Assembly: GCA_023055355.1 (NCBI GenBank)
Contig: JALJCS010000001.1
Coordinates: forward strand, 56,425,381-56,489,380
DNA: 64,000 nt
Direction: 5' to 3'
From: Agelaius tricolor
Lineage: Eukaryota > Chordata > Aves > Passeriformes > Icteridae
Positions 12,051 to 24,606 of the stretch are shown piece by piece. The position numbers were made by a program, and so were the translations under genes. Numbering within the stretch: the first letter of the stretch is position 1; the number at the start of each line of letters is the position of its first letter. The notes beneath the pieces were generated by a model. That model saw only the letters and a list, made by a program, of their open reading frames with translations. It searched no databases and was not told the DNA's origin.

Positions 12051-13158
12051 GTATGGAAACGGGAGTTCAAAACCTGCTCTCTTTTACATATATATGAAGA
12101 ATACAAATATAGGATAGTTAGTTGTTGCATATTAGTCTAATAACTGTTGTTCAGATGCTGATTTTCAGTTTATTCAAAAGTAAGTCCTTTTGTAGCAGAA
12201 AGAGCTCATTACTAGAACTTTTCTCTAAGAAGTAGATAAGGACCTTAATGACATGGACAACTGCATATATGAAAATTCTCGAAGTACTCAAAAGATGTGT
12301 GGCTGATGAAGATTAAATGGAAGAAGTAGGGTAGTCACTTCTGTTAGATTAGTATATTTCAATATACCTAGATCTTACAGGTGATACAGTTGATTCAGCA
12401 AATCTTTTCCTATAATTATTTGCTTTTAAAATGGTGGCAACAGTTAAGAAAATAACATCTGCTAACAACAGATGCTATTTAGGGCATTATTTAGAAGACA
12501 ATATTTTCATTTTATTAATGTCTTGGATTCTGAGCCAAAGATCTTCAAAATTATAAGATTAGGTCAAAAAGCAAAAGATTGTAGCATAATACTAAAATTA
12601 TGTTTTGGCTTTTGTTTATTGAATCTTTTGGGTTCATGCTTTCAGGCTTGTCATGACTACATAGTGTTAAAAACTGTGAGTTTGCAACTGCAGAACTCCA
12701 GGAGCCGAAGTCCCCGGGCTAACATTGATGACAGATTTTATGTGTTGATACTGTCACGTTGCAAATATATACTGGAGTGGTAGAACTGTAGTTCAGCTCT
12801 GTAGAAGAGCTTTGTCATTACATCTTGTTGTCTGTATGAATGAATCCTCCTGTTTTCCTTCTAAGTGATGTTTTCTTTAGAATGTCAGCCTTTTCACTGA
12901 ACAGTACCTTTTCTGATATACTCTAAGTACCTGTACAGATTCCACAAAAATTTTCCTGTAAACTAAGGGGTTTTTTAATAGCCTGAACCTACCCATTGAA
13001 AGTCACTTCCTTTTGTGAAGCCCAGCTGTGAACCCCACTGTCCATCTTCCGATTCACTACAAGCTGCTAAATATGATCAGATTATGTTCCATTGAAGCTA
13101 GTTAGAATATTCATGTCCAGGTAATGATAAAAATAAAGTATATCCATTCACTTCTTAG

Positions 13159-13331
13159 GGCCTGCTAGCAGTGAAACAAGAAAAAGAAGTCCAAATGAAA
13201 ATTGTTCTGACAAGAGGAGAATCTGTTCTGCAAAATACTTCTCTGGAGGGAGTGCCAGTGATTGAAGGCCAATTGCAAAATCTGAAAGACAGCTGGGCTT
13301 CTCTTCTGTCTGCTTGTATCCAGTGTAAGAG
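13159..13331 (+). CDS. SYNE1: SYNE1 window exon 8
   Basis: It reads GLLAVKQEKEVQMKIV then TRGESVLQNTSLEG and ends within a codon (AG|gtaaga) that exon 9 completes as Ser. It matches human nesprin-1. The following intron (13332-14277) contains an AT-rich low-complexity block at about 13950-14080. Confidence 0.95.
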
Positions 13332-13949
13332 GTAAGAAGGGAGTGAGGTCAAGAATGATGCTTGTAACAAAGCACTGTCAAAGCTTTTGAAATGTAATTT
13401 TATTACTTTGGGAGTCAAATTCATGTAAAATGATTGTACATGCCAAACAATCTTAGAAGTTGTGATAGATTCATTTGAAGTAGAAGAAGGGGAGGAAATT
13501 GAGAGATCTAAGCTTTATTAACATTTATTGTCAATGTACTCCTAAAATTGGATTCCATGTTCATCATCTTGAATATTTTACTTTGTATTGCACTTGATGC
13601 TTTGAAACCTCAGAAATGAGATTTTTTTCATGGGCATTAATGGTTGCTCTGTCAAGATCCTGCCTGCTTTTCCACTGGCTATCATTCCAAAGAACATACT
13701 GTAAATTACAGTGTCCAACAGTGCTGCTCCTAGTGATAGAATAAAGAAATATAAAGGAAAAAAATTGAGATTTCTCTGGTGGAGCATCAATAGTTGCAAA
13801 TATTTCAAGTTAAAGAAACAAGGGTAATTAAACATTAGAATGCAGCAACTTTTGAATGTAGGCAAAGGGGCAGGAAATTTCTGATTCTGGATCTTATGCT
13901 TTCAGTTGCAATTCATTTACTAAACCTAGAACGTGTCAGCTACATAGAT

Positions 13950-14080
13950 TACTTAGATAATAAGTAATTATATAATAAATATAAATTATTTATCTAATCT
14001 AAATAGATAAATTATTTACTATTTATAAATTATTATTTATAGATCTAAATAAATAAATTATTAAGATACTTAATATACCA
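13950..14080. repeat. AT-rich low-complexity block with local inverted repeats
   Basis: Nearly pure A/T built from TAAT, TTTA and ATAAAT units, including facing copies such as attatttatct and agataaattat. It is intronic, without sign of transposon structure. Confidence 0.8.
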
Positions 14081-14277
14081 GGTTTGGAAAACTTAATTTC
14101 TCTTTGTTAGTCAAACAGTACTGCTAGTTAAAACCTGTAGGATTTTAATAGATTGCTTATCTTGTGATGTATCTCTCTCATAAAAATATTCTAGAATATC
14201 TGTATATGACTATATCTCACAGCTCAAATAGCACAGAACTTTCACTATCACAAAAAATATGTATTTTTAAATTACAG

Positions 14278-14431
14278 TCAACTTGAAGGAGCTCTCTCCA
14301 AATGGACGAGTTACCAGGAAGATGTTAATCAGTTTTCCAGATGGATGGACAAAGTAGAAACAAGTATGAATGCTTCTGAAAGGCAATATGCTGAACTGAG
14401 GGAAAAAACAGCTGCCCTCAGCAAGGCAAAG
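14278..14431 (+). CDS. SYNE1: SYNE1 window exon 9
   Basis: The first base completes Ser, then QLEGALSKWTSYQEDVNQF and FSRWMDKVE follow as repeat helix with two Trp. The donor is AAG|gtgtgt. Only 137 bases of intron separate it from exon 10, one of the shortest introns in the window. Confidence 0.95.
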
Positions 14432-14568
14432 GTGTGTTTGATTTACAACAAACCATCAACAAGTACATAACACCTTAGAGGCAATAAACCAAACTGTCTA
14501 GCTGCAAGATTAATCTGTGGTCTTGTTTTAATGGTGCCCTTTATGTGTTCTTCCCTTTTGTTTTGCAG

Positions 14569-14712
14569 CTACTCAATGAAGAGGTGTTGAGTCATAACAG
14601 CCTGTTGGAGACTATTGAAGTGAAAGGAAAGGGCATGGCTGAGCACTACATTGCTCAGCTTGAGCTGCAAGACCTTCAGGAGAGGTATAAGTTCCTCAAA
14701 GAAAGAACAAAG
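14569..14712 (+). CDS. SYNE1: SYNE1 window exon 10 (48 codons)
   Basis: It encodes LLNEEVLSHNSLLETIEVKG and MAEHYIAQLELQDLQERY, almost the human wording. The acceptor is ttttgttttgcag and the donor AAG|gtacag. The following intron (14713-16900) is 2.2 kb with no recognised element. Confidence 0.95.
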
Positions 14713-16900
14713 GTACAGTTTTTCTTCATAGCACTACTTGTTTAGCTGGAAACAAGGAAAAGATATTTTCATTGATCATTTATTTTACAGTTAGATGAAG
14801 ATTAAGAGTTTGGGGACAGCTGTAACTTACTGTAACAGAAACCTACTAGGGTAATTAACAAGTCTGTCTTCCTGTACTGAGCTTCAGGTCTTTTAGAAGG
14901 GTTTTAAAAAACAGAATAGTCTGAGGAACTCCATGTCAAAAGGTTCATTGACTTCAGCACAGATATAACTTTACCCAGTGTGACTGAAATGTTGAAAAAA
15001 TCTTCAGACTTGTGATTTGCATAAGTGTATGGTTGCAATAAATTGTATCAGTCAGTTGTGTGATTCACAAATGTTTGGCAGCTACAGAGATTTTATGAAT
15101 GAGCATGAGCCTTATTAGCAAGTAAACTGATACAAGTGTAATAGGTACTACATTTCCTGATAAATATTGATTTTGTATATCTGGAAAAATTTAGGACATA
15201 GATTAAGATTAGGATGGGGTTTACGGTAAGATATAAGGTAAAAAAGAAATAATAAAAGACCTGGTGATAGAGATAAATCTAGGCAATTACCTCCAGTTAA
15301 CCCAAGTTCTTCTGTGATAATTAAATAATGACTAACACATGTTCAGACAGCTGACTTTGCTTCAGAATAGTAATGTAGTAAAATTGAATTCTGTTGTCTC
15401 AGTGATGCCTTTGTCATGAAGAATGACAAAATTCAAAATTCAGCCAAAATTCAGTTTTTCAAACACATAAGTGATTCAGTGTTTTGTGAACCTCTCTTCC
15501 ACAACTGCAAAAAATGCCATGCTCGATATTATTCTTTTGAGCTTGAGTGAATAAAATTGCTCAGATTTGCAGAGAGATAGACAAGTCCTGGGAAGTGCTG
15601 GTAAATATACTATTTCATGGAGATGCCCTAGTCATTACCTTTTTCTCCTACACAAAGCTATACAAGCTACCTGTATTTTCTCAGTTAGAGTAACAGCATG
15701 GGAATGAGAAGAAATGGATGGTGGCTCACAGAGGCAGGAGTTCTGTACATATTACCTCATGTAGCAAGAATCATTGCTTCTTTCTCCAGATGACTGGGCT
15801 TCTCTGTTCCCAGCTGTGGTGATAGTGTTAAGTATTAACAGGGCAATCAGCTATGAGAAAGAAATTAAAAATTCAAAGCAAATAGCTGGAAAGTTAAGAA
15901 TGTTCAAACATTTTACTGATCCTCTGGCCAGGCTGGAAACGTGATAAGATTCCCCAAGGATTTATGGCCCACGTCTGAACAGACCAAGAGTTGTAATTTC
16001 CTAAGCCCCTGTTGAGAGGCAAGAAAACTGGTCTCCCTTCTCCCATTCCCACTTCTGTGCATGGACAAGCCTTTTAAAAGATGTGATAGGACTCCTGTTC
16101 TCCTCCTTTGTCCCGCTAGACAGACCTGTTAGAAATAAGAGGTAAAGCAGACAGTAAATTCATAGGTTTATTAAATTGTTTGTCTTTTTATCAACCTGCT
16201 GCTCTCAAATGAAGCCTGTCTTGTCTCCATCAGAACTTGGTTCCCCATTCCCATAATTTCTTAGAAGATGGGAATTGCATGTAGTATATTTTTCTTGCAC
16301 TTAGTAAGAGTAATCTTGTACCAATATATGACACCTTTCCCTCTGTACTCCAGATACGGTAATATTTTAGTGCTGAAATTTTTGTAACTTGCTCACCCAC
16401 ATACAAAGAAGAGTTGTAGTCTGTTTCTTACTGTGTGTAGGGACTGCTGATATCTTCAAACTTAAGATAGTGGATATTCCTAACAGAAGATTCCAGTTCC
16501 ATTTGCAAAAACAACATGTCAAGCAAAAGAAAAGAATGCAATTTCTAAGGTCATATGCTTATTAATCACTTCAGCAAAGTTGATTTAAATTGCAGTAAAA
16601 ATCAAGGAAGTTTTTTGTTATTAACCACTAAGGTGTTATTTAAAAGTAATCCCAGATCAAAACTCTAAATCTAAGAAGTTACAAACTTATCTTCTGGAAT
16701 AAGTATTTTTACCCCTATGTGTCTCCCTCTTTCCCTATAATCAATTGAGTCATCTTCAGAATTCAAGTACTCTTGAATTCTTTGAAAGTTCAGCATCAGA
16801 TTCAAACCTTTTCCCTTGATGGATGGTTGGGGTTTATGTTCTCTTGGTTTGACAATACACTAAGATATGTATACAAATTTGTAAATATTTTCACAAACAG

Positions 16901-17065
16901 GAGGCTGTAACAAAAGCTGAAGGACTGCTTACTTTACACCAAGAGTACCAAAGAAATCTGAAAGCCTTTGAAGTATGGCTGGAGAAGGAGCAGGAAAAAC
17001 TTGACTGTTTATCACATCTTGATGGTGATGCCCAGGAACAGGAGGCAACACTACGAGATTTACAG
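16901..17065 (+). CDS. SYNE1: SYNE1 window exon 11 (55 codons)
   Basis: It reads EAVTKAEGLLTLHQEYQRNL then LKAFEVWLEKEQEKLD and ends TLRDLQ|gtatgt. Its acceptor plus the first nine exon bases recur at 20450-20468. The following intron (17066-18378) is featureless apart from a few CCAT units near 18070. Confidence 0.95.
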
Positions 17066-18378
17066 GTATGTGATATGTGACACCCTCAGGAAAATAAAAA
17101 TTTTAAAAAATAGAATTAAATTTAAAAAAGAATCAATCCTCTGATGGTATAGTAACAGACTAATATTTATTGCCAGACAAAAATTGTCTTGAGACCAACT
17201 GGAAATTGCAATATATATGAACCCTTTGTTACTCCAAAGTAGTGCCAATAAAGGTAGTGGAAATACCGTTGCTCATTTCTGGAAAAAAGTGTCAGTCCTT
17301 GAATGAAATCTCCAGGCATAATAATCCTTTCTTGAAAGTATTGAATTTTTGTTAGTTGTTGCTATATCTCTTCTTTTTCCTATGTGTTTCATAAAATACG
17401 AAGAGTGTTTTCATTGGTGTTCCATCTTTTATTGCTCGCAGTGCAGGTGCACCTACTTTCAGGCAGTTCCACTCACTCAGGCTGGCTCCCATAGTGAGGT
17501 GGGAAGACTTCCACTGACTCACTTCAGTGAAAGTGAACAGTAAACCCATAGTGCTTCAGTAATTCCCCAGTTATTATCTTAAGCTGACTTAAAATGCTTT
17601 AATACCTGTTGTTGAAGGAGCACAAAGTCTGTACTTGAGATATGAAGTGTTTATTACCTTATTCGGGATACTGAGAGGGTCTTTGTATGATCAGGGACTC
17701 TGCATATCCTTCTGCTCATTATAGTTACTCTACAAAACCCATTTGAAAATATGGATATGTATCTCAAGGGAAATCTGAGATGAAACACAACTGTGTTTTG
17801 TAAAGGTAATTTCCTTGTTATGTTTGCTAATCAGATTTAATCACTTTGTACTTTGATTAATTGCTAATAAGCATGAAAATGCCATATATGTCTAGGAGAG
17901 GGTATCAAAAATTAGTCTGGAGTGTTGTCTCAAACATATGTAACAATAAATTATTGGTTTATTTTGGAAGATTGAAGCCTCATTTTTTAAAGAGATTCAA
18001 CTTTAGAACCAGTCTTACAGTCTGCTTTCCACATCTGGAAAGTTTTGAATTTATGCTGTGGTGAATGGATTCCATCCATCCATCCCATGCTTTCTAAGGC
18101 AGCCAGTGTTTCAGAACTGATGAACTTGGCAGGAGAGGAAAGAATTCAATGCATGCTTTGTCAATAATTTTCTGCAGTTCAGTTGTCAGTAATAATGATA
18201 CTTGGTGTGCTTTGTAAGTGAGCATGCTGTGTTATTAGAGGAAAGACTCTCTAATATATGTTTCACCATAGACAACTAAAGAGAATGCCCAGCTGTCTTC
18301 AGAGGAGCCAAGGGGGTTTTTGCCATGCGTGAATGAAAGCTGTCAATGTAGGGTATGTAACTAACTCTGCCTTTACAG

Positions 18379-18696
18379 GAGCTGCAGGTCCACTGCGCAG
18401 AGGGACAAGCATTATTGAATGCTGCTGTCCATGCCAGAGAGGAGGTAATTCCCTGGGGAATTCCCCAGATAGAAGACAGAGCCCTGGAATCCTTACGGCA
18501 GGACTGGCAAGTTTATCAGCACAGGCTTTCTGAAGCAAGAAGCCAATTAAATGCCACTGTGAGCAAACTGAGGTTAATGGAGAAAAAATTTCAGAAGGTT
18601 AATGACTGGTTAACAAACCTGGAGGAGAAAGTTGCCATCAGGACGGGGAGGAGGTCTGGTAGAGCAACAAAAGAAATGCAGCTTCAACAAATGAAG
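18379..18696 (+). CDS. SYNE1: SYNE1 window exon 12 (106 codons)
   Basis: About one spectrin repeat long. It encodes ELQVHCAEGQALLNAAVHA, RALESLRQDWQVYQHRL and a basic stretch RTGRRSGRATKEMQL near its end. All three match human nesprin-1. The donor is AAG|gtaaag. The following intron (18697-19434) shows nothing recognisable. Confidence 0.95.
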
Positions 18697-19434
18697 GTAA
18701 AGAATATAGTTAAGGCATTCCTTAAACAAAATAATATGTGTGGTTTCCATGTCAATTCCTGATGGCACTGAAAAAATGAGAGCAAGCTTTTCAATTTATT
18801 CTGAGTTGTTAACTAAAATTATGTTTCCAAGAGAGCTTTGTGCCTTCTAAATCCAGGTTCCTCACATTTTACTGGTGGAGGTATGGCTATAACAATGTTG
18901 AAATCTTGCAGGGACATCTGTAATTCAAATTCTCTGTAGTGTATGACAATGTAACTGACTACAAAGATAGGCAGTGGAATGGAAAAGAATAAATATGCTA
19001 ACAAGAGTAAAATGTGACCAACTGTGTTATGAAGTCCCCACTGTGTTGATGTAATAATTCTCCTTGAGTCGAGAAGACATGGTTCTGAATAAACACAGGA
19101 AGCCAGGTTACACTTTACAGTCATCTTCAAAACTTCAGGTGAAATCTATAGAAAATCCAGATTGTATTTCTACTATTATTTTTCAAGGGAGAAAAAATTG
19201 CAAGTATTGTATCGGTAGTAATGAAATGCAGTCCATATGGGATGAAAATCTTTCCAGCATATTTGTTACAATAACTTTCATTAGATTCTGGTTTATTTTC
19301 CAGTTGTAAATGAATGTTTACAGCCATGTATTTGTTTTTCTTTTCAATGATTTCCTGACTTAGTTACAATTAAATTCCTGATTGTTTGAGATGTTTGAAT
19401 CAGTCATATAGGTTTGATAATTTCTTTTTCATAG

Positions 19435-19590
19435 AAGTGGCATGAAGACATTACAATCTACAAAGATGATGTAGAGGAGGTTGGGGTATTGGCTCAGCAA
19501 ATACTAGAGGAAAATCTCACTGCAAGTAGAATGGGAAGTCAAGCTACACAGCTTACATCTCGCTACCAAACTCTTCTTCTTCATGTCTTG
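19435..19590 (+). CDS. SYNE1: SYNE1 window exon 13 (52 codons)
   Basis: It encodes KWHEDITIYKDDVEEVG through ATQLTSRYQTLLLHVL. The donor is TTG|gtaagt, and a 15-bp tandem duplication starts at intron base +6. The following intron (19591-20244) is otherwise plain. Confidence 0.95.
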
Positions 19591-19595
19591 GTAAG

Positions 19596-19625
19596 TAACA
19601 TCATAAGTTGTAACATCATAAGTTG
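19596..19625. repeat. Tandem 15-bp duplication beside a splice donor
   Basis: taacatcataagttg occurs twice head to tail, beginning six bases into the intron after exon 13. The donor GTAAGT itself is intact. Confidence 0.9.
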
Positions 19626-20244
19626 CCAGTTAAGAAGCAAATACAAGCATTTGTAATTAGACTTTATCAGAGTCTGTTTATTACTGTAGACTCATTAGCA
19701 CAACATTCACATATACATTCAGATACATATACACATTGATTTCATATGTATTACAGAAACATAATCAGGATAATGAAGCAGAATGCCCTGTCACTATCTT
19801 TTTTGATAGTTTCAGAGGAGAAATTCAGAATAAAGTATGCTTGAATGCCAATTGACCTGCAGAGAAATGTTTTCATACTGCCACTGATACACATTAGTAT
19901 GTAGAGTTTTGATTTGGTAAGGTGAAGTCTTCAGGTTAATTTAAGTAGTAATTGCCCCATAGTGCTGTAATGAAAAGTCACAATTCAAAGTTCAAAATGT
20001 GAGTACATTTTCAGCGTTTAGTATTAGTTCAGTTTTAACATTGGTGATTGACATACATGCACCCTGACAAGAGCCCTGTAAGAATTATTCACTATTTATG
20101 AAATAACTCAAAGCTTATATGTTTTATCTTTGTATAATAGATTTTATTAATAAATAGCAATTTATTGTTATCTTAAACCAATACCAATGATAAACATCTG
20201 AGTGGTCCTTGTTTCTACCCCTTACCCTCTGTATTTGTCTGAAG

Positions 20245-20415
20245 GAGCAAGTAAAGTTTCTGGAAGAAGAAATACGCTGTATGGAGGAGTCAGAATTGTC
20301 TTTTAGTGCTTACACAAATTGGTATGGAGCTACTAACAAGAACTTCAAAAATGTGATCACCAAATTTGACGTGGTTGATAAAACAGTAATGGAGAAAAAA
20401 GTGCAGAAACTAGAG
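20245..20415 (+). CDS. SYNE1: SYNE1 window exon 14 (57 codons)
   Basis: It encodes EQVKFLEEEIRCMEESELSF and YTNWYGATNKNFKNVITKF. The acceptor is the less common AAG type (tttgtctgaag). The 3' half of this exon with its donor has a diverged copy at 24507-24606. The following intron (20416-21150) has imperfect short tandem copies of a tcctaaata unit near 20595-20655 and a stray copy of the exon 11 acceptor at 20450. Confidence 0.95.
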
Positions 20416-20449
20416 GTACAGCTTTCTTAAATGCAATTTTTGTTTCTGT

Positions 20450-20468
20450 TCACAAACAGGAGGCTGTA
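20450..20468 (+). repeat. Stray 19-bp copy of the exon 11 acceptor and exon start
   Basis: tcacaaacaggaggctgta is identical to 16891-16909, which spans the exon 11 acceptor. Here it lies 35 bases after the exon 14 donor. The frame that follows the copied AG reaches a stop after four codons, so it is not a working exon. Confidence 0.6.
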
Positions 20469-20589
20469 TTTTAACATACATCTTAACAGCTGGTCAAAAT
20501 TCTGGTTTTACCTTCCCAGAGGAGATAAGACTACACAGTACAAAACTTTCTGTTATCACATCTCCTTAGATCATAGTTTGGCTATTGAA

Positions 20590-20655
20590 GTTACAAGTAG
20601 TCCTAAATAATATAGCAAATAATCCTAAATAGTATAGTCCTAAATACTAGTCCTA
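20590..20655. repeat. Imperfect short tandem repeat
   Basis: Three imperfect copies of a tcctaaata-containing unit lie in the intron after exon 14. Confidence 0.6.
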
Positions 20656-21150
20656 TCTTTCTGTAAGGCATGCTTGTTTCTGTTTTATGTTAGGTTAAAA
20701 CTTAAAATAAATTCCTATATCCCCAATTCCCTGCAAGTATACTTTCTCTGTGCACTGTGTATTTTCTATGCCCTGTGGCAAGAAGTGCTTCCTATTTCTC
20801 TTCATTGAAACACTCATATTTCATTCCAAAAGTTGTAGATGAGCTTTTAATATGTCCTGCAGCTTAAGCAGCTTAAATGTAATATGCTAAGGTAAAGCTT
20901 TCATCTGTTCCAGAATTTGGAGCAGAGATCCTCTCCTGGGAGCCCTCAGCTTTGTTTAAGTTCACAAGCCCAGTGCAGGACAGAAGAATTTGCTTTATCT
21001 GCTTCCTTCTAGCTTGACCCATCTTAACTCCAGGCAATTTTGTACTGAAAAGTCCACTCATTTTCCCTAGCAATTCTTTCTGTGTCTGTAGCAAAGTTTA
21101 AAAAAGGCAAGTTTTCATACATTTTCTGTTAACCAAGGTTTCCTTCACAG

Positions 21151-21477
21151 GTGCTATTGAGTGATATGGACATAGGCCACAGTTTACTGAAATCAGCCCG
21201 CGAGAAGGGGGAGCGAGCTATAAAATTCATGGAAGAAAATGAAGTTGACCAGTTAAGAAAAGAAATTGGAGATCACGTGGAACAGCTTGAAGAGCTGGCT
21301 GGCTCTATCAGAAAGGAGCACATGACTTCAGAGAAGTGTCTTCAGCTGGTAAAGGAGTTCTCAGACAAGTATAAGGCCCAGACTCAGTGGGTCATGGAGT
21401 ACCAAGCCATCTTACATGCTCCTGTGGAGCCAAAGAGTGAACTCTATGAGAAGAAAGCACAATTATCCAAACACAAG
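21151..21477 (+). CDS. SYNE1: SYNE1 window exon 15 (109 codons)
   Basis: A whole spectrin-repeat length in one exon: VLLSDMDIGHSLLKSAREKG, RAIKFMEENEVDQLRKEI, then FSDKYKAQTQWVMEYQAIL. It matches human nesprin-1. The acceptor is tccttcacag and the donor AAG|gtaaaa. A possible decayed copy of its 5' part lies at 24894-24991. No feature is seen in the following intron (21478-22499). Confidence 0.95.
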
Positions 21478-22499
21478 GTAAAAAGGGTTATCTCATAATA
21501 CTACTGAATTTATTTTAATCTAGTGATTCTCAGTAAATCCTCTGATCGGGTATCCAAGTTTCTTCAATAGGTACATGAGATGTTTCTGCTCTGAATGTCC
21601 CAATCAGCATCAATGAAAACACGCATGATACCTGTTTCTACAAACCAGATAGAGCCCCTTGATTTGAAATGTGAATGTCCTAAAAAGGCTTCCATAGCTG
21701 GAAGTTTCCTGTAATGGAGCAAAATTCTTTTATGAGTACACATATGAGTAATTGCATCAGCTTTCTGGTTAAAGCTGGATGCCCCAGCTCAACTGATATC
21801 CCAGACAACTGTATAACCTCCCAAGTTTTTGTCAGGATTTTAATGAAGTGTTTAGGGTTGTTCTCCAGTCACACAAATGAGTAGATGTGTTTACAAACCC
21901 CATTTCTTCTTCTAATGATGTTTTCATAAAATACTCTAGGATTACAGATGTTTCATGAAATGGTACTGCTCCCAGCTGAGGTGGAGTTAACTCTACTCAC
22001 AGCAGCCCACGTAGTGCTGTGCTTTACATTTGTGGCTGAAAAGATGTTGCTAACAAACCAATGTTTTGGTAATTGCTGAGCAGTACCTACATTGCTTCAA
22101 GGCTTTCTTGCTAAAGCTGCCCAGTGCCCCTTACCATCTCATTAAGGGGATGGCTTTGGTGATACTTTCCCACCTATTTTCATAGTTTGTTCCTCTGAAC
22201 AAATTTTATCCCTAGAACTAGCCACTTCATGCAGATGGACTCCTTTGCTTCACCAGCTCCAGACTGTCAGCCGTGCTACTAATCACTCTCAAAATGACCT
22301 GTTGTTTTTATATGTGTGCACAGTTGTTGTCTCAGGGCAGGGCTGAGAAACAGAATTCTGCCTTGGTAAACAAAGTTCTGCCTGTCTGGAAAGGATGGCA
22401 TAGACCATGGTAGAAGGCTGTGCATCAGATCAAAGGGAAGTTAGTGAAATACCTCTCCAGTGATCAGTAGATACGTTTTAATTCTTGCTTGCATTGTAG

Positions 22500-22652
22500 T
22501 CCATACAACAGACTGTTCTGTCTCATGAGCCCTCAATAAAGTCAGTGATTGAAAAGGGAGAGGCACTTTGTGATCTGGTGAATGATGTGGCTCTAAAGAA
22601 CAACATTCAAGACCTTCAGAGCAGTTACCAGGAACTCTGCAGCAAAACTAAG
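22500..22652 (+). CDS. SYNE1: SYNE1 window exon 16 (51 codons)
   Basis: It encodes SIQQTVLSHEPSIKSVIEKG and NNIQDLQSSYQELCSKTK before gtaaaa. Both ends fall between codons. The following intron (22653-23978) holds a 15-bp direct repeat (ttcctggaaagaata near 23457 and 23487) and nothing else recognised. Confidence 0.94.
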
Positions 22653-23978
22653 GTAAAAAGGAAGAAACCTCGGGATTCTTCCAATTTGCTGTATTTTTAC
22701 CCCTCTTTAAGAAATTAACTGTTTATTTCATGTTGTCATGTCTGTACAAAGAACCAGCTACCCTTAATTACTCTTGGTGCTTTGTTAGGGTTTTTTTGTT
22801 TTCTTTTGGAGGAGGGACAGAAGTGACAGGCAAATTTTGAATATGGAAAAAACTACATAAATAAATCTAACCAGGGTAGCTGAAATGAATTGAGTGTGGC
22901 ATATGTAGTCTTTGTGTTTTGTACCACTAAGGAGGTATGTATCAGTGACTATTCTGTGTTATTGTTACTACTTTTAAAAGCATTTATTAGAATTCTCAGT
23001 ACATTATTTCTTGAAGGGATCGATCCCTTTAGATTATACTCTCTCTTGTTTCTGCTTGATCTCCACAAACACTGTTTAGTTTAGTTGTTGAATAAAAGGC
23101 AGTGGAGAAAACAAACTGCAAGATGGATATAATTTAATTCAGCAAGGACATTATTAATTAACACTGATTCATTAGTCCATATGTATGTAGTACTTTGGAA
23201 GGTCTAATGCTTCTAAATACATCCTAAAGTATGATTATTCCTAAAGCTTTTAATAGGTTATACTCCTAACAGGGATAAGCTCTGCAAACCATGTTAGTAC
23301 TTATGTTTGACCTAGGCACCTTTAATTGCCAATCCAGACACCAATAGGAGATTATTTTATTTTTTTCGAGGTTGATTTTTAGTTTAAAGACACACCTCTG
23401 ATCTGTAGCAAAAAAGTGATGCCCTTTGCATTAGATACAATTTTGGGGGCTGAAATTTCCTGGAAAGAATAGAAGAGAAAGAAGCTTCCTGGAAAGAATA
23501 AATTCTTTTTAAGTCAGTGCATACATTCTTAATTTGCCTACCACAGGCATGGGCAGTATGTACATGCAAAGGCTGTAAGCAGCAGCCACAGCATTTGGTA
23601 GGTCAAGTGCAGTCTTTCAGAGTGTGTCATAACTGTTAGTCAATTCAATGTCAAGTTGATTGTGTTCATTTCTCAAATGTTTCCCTCAGTCTTCAAAGTA
23701 TGGTATTTCATCTGGAATGAAAATACTGCTTGGTACCACAGAAGTAATTATTCACAGAAATGTATTCACAGAATAAATGTGTGTTTTGATTTCTTCCTTT
23801 ACAGTCTATTAATGTAAGCTTTTCTCACAGGAATATAAATTTAGATGATAATTCTTAGTATGTTTTCAAGTTCTTGGTGGGTTTTGGCTTGTTTGGGGTT
23901 TTTTTAACTCTTGTAAAATCAAATCTTGTAAAAACTCTTGTACCTGAAAAATGAATTTCGGTTATTGTGGACCTGCAG

Positions 23979-24146
23979 GCATGTGTTGAAACCTTAGAGG
24001 TGAGAGTAAAAGAACATGAGGATTACAATAGTGATTTGCAAGAAGGAGAAAAGTGGTTATTACATATGTCCAGCAGATTGGCCAGCCCTGACCTCATGGA
24101 AAGCAACAATCTTGAAATAATCACTCAGCAATTAGCTAACCAAAAG
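23979..24146 (+). CDS. SYNE1: SYNE1 window exon 17 (56 codons)
   Basis: It encodes ACVETLEVRVKEHEDYNSDL and EGEKWLLHMSSRLASPDL. The first few residues diverge from human, the rest agree. The donor is AAG|gtgggt. The following intron (24147-25250) carries the duplicated exon fragments described separately. Confidence 0.94.
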
Positions 24147-24506
24147 GTGGGTTCGCTAGTGATCTTCCTTTGTAAAATAGAATTTTTCTTCTTTGCTTCT
24201 CTTCCTCTGCTCCAGAGCTCTAATTATTTGTCATTCCCCTATTTTATTTCTCTTGCTGCTAACTGTGTAAATAAGCATCAGTGTCATTAATGCAGTTAAC
24301 AAATCTGGCTTGTTGTTTGCAACTTTTCTTGGATGAAACTGCATTTACACAAAGAGCTTTGTTGTACTCTGATCTGAATTCTGTGTCAGATTTTCCCTGA
24401 GACTTCCCAGAAAATGAACCACAAAAACGATTTTGGTCATTTTACTCCTGAAGTATTTTTTGTTTTAGCATTTCTAAGGTTGAAAAAAAATACATTGAAA
24501 ATTTTC

Positions 24507-24606
24507 TTGGTATGGATCTGCTAACAAGAACTTTAAAAATGTGATCACCACATTGAATGTGGTTGATAAAACAGCAATGGAGATGAAAGTGCAGAAACTA
24601 GAGGTA
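24507..24606 (+). pseudogene. Diverged partial copy of window exon 14 (3' part plus donor)
   Basis: Aligned by eye to 20319-20418, about 90 of 100 bases agree, including the exon end and the donor GAG|gta. The frame over the matching part stays open (YGSANKNFKNVITTLNVV and on). The 5' half of the exon is missing: a TGA in the same frame stands at 24496-24498. A pyrimidine-rich acceptor-like site ends at 24468, so a 135-base pseudo-exon 24469-24603 could be recognised, but in the transcript frame it would meet TAA at its third codon. It is therefore a relic, or at most a poison exon. Confidence 0.85.

Noticed and set aside
12472..12783. 103-codon intronic frame
   Set aside because: No splice sites at either end, no repeat-helix character, and exons 7 and 8 join without it.
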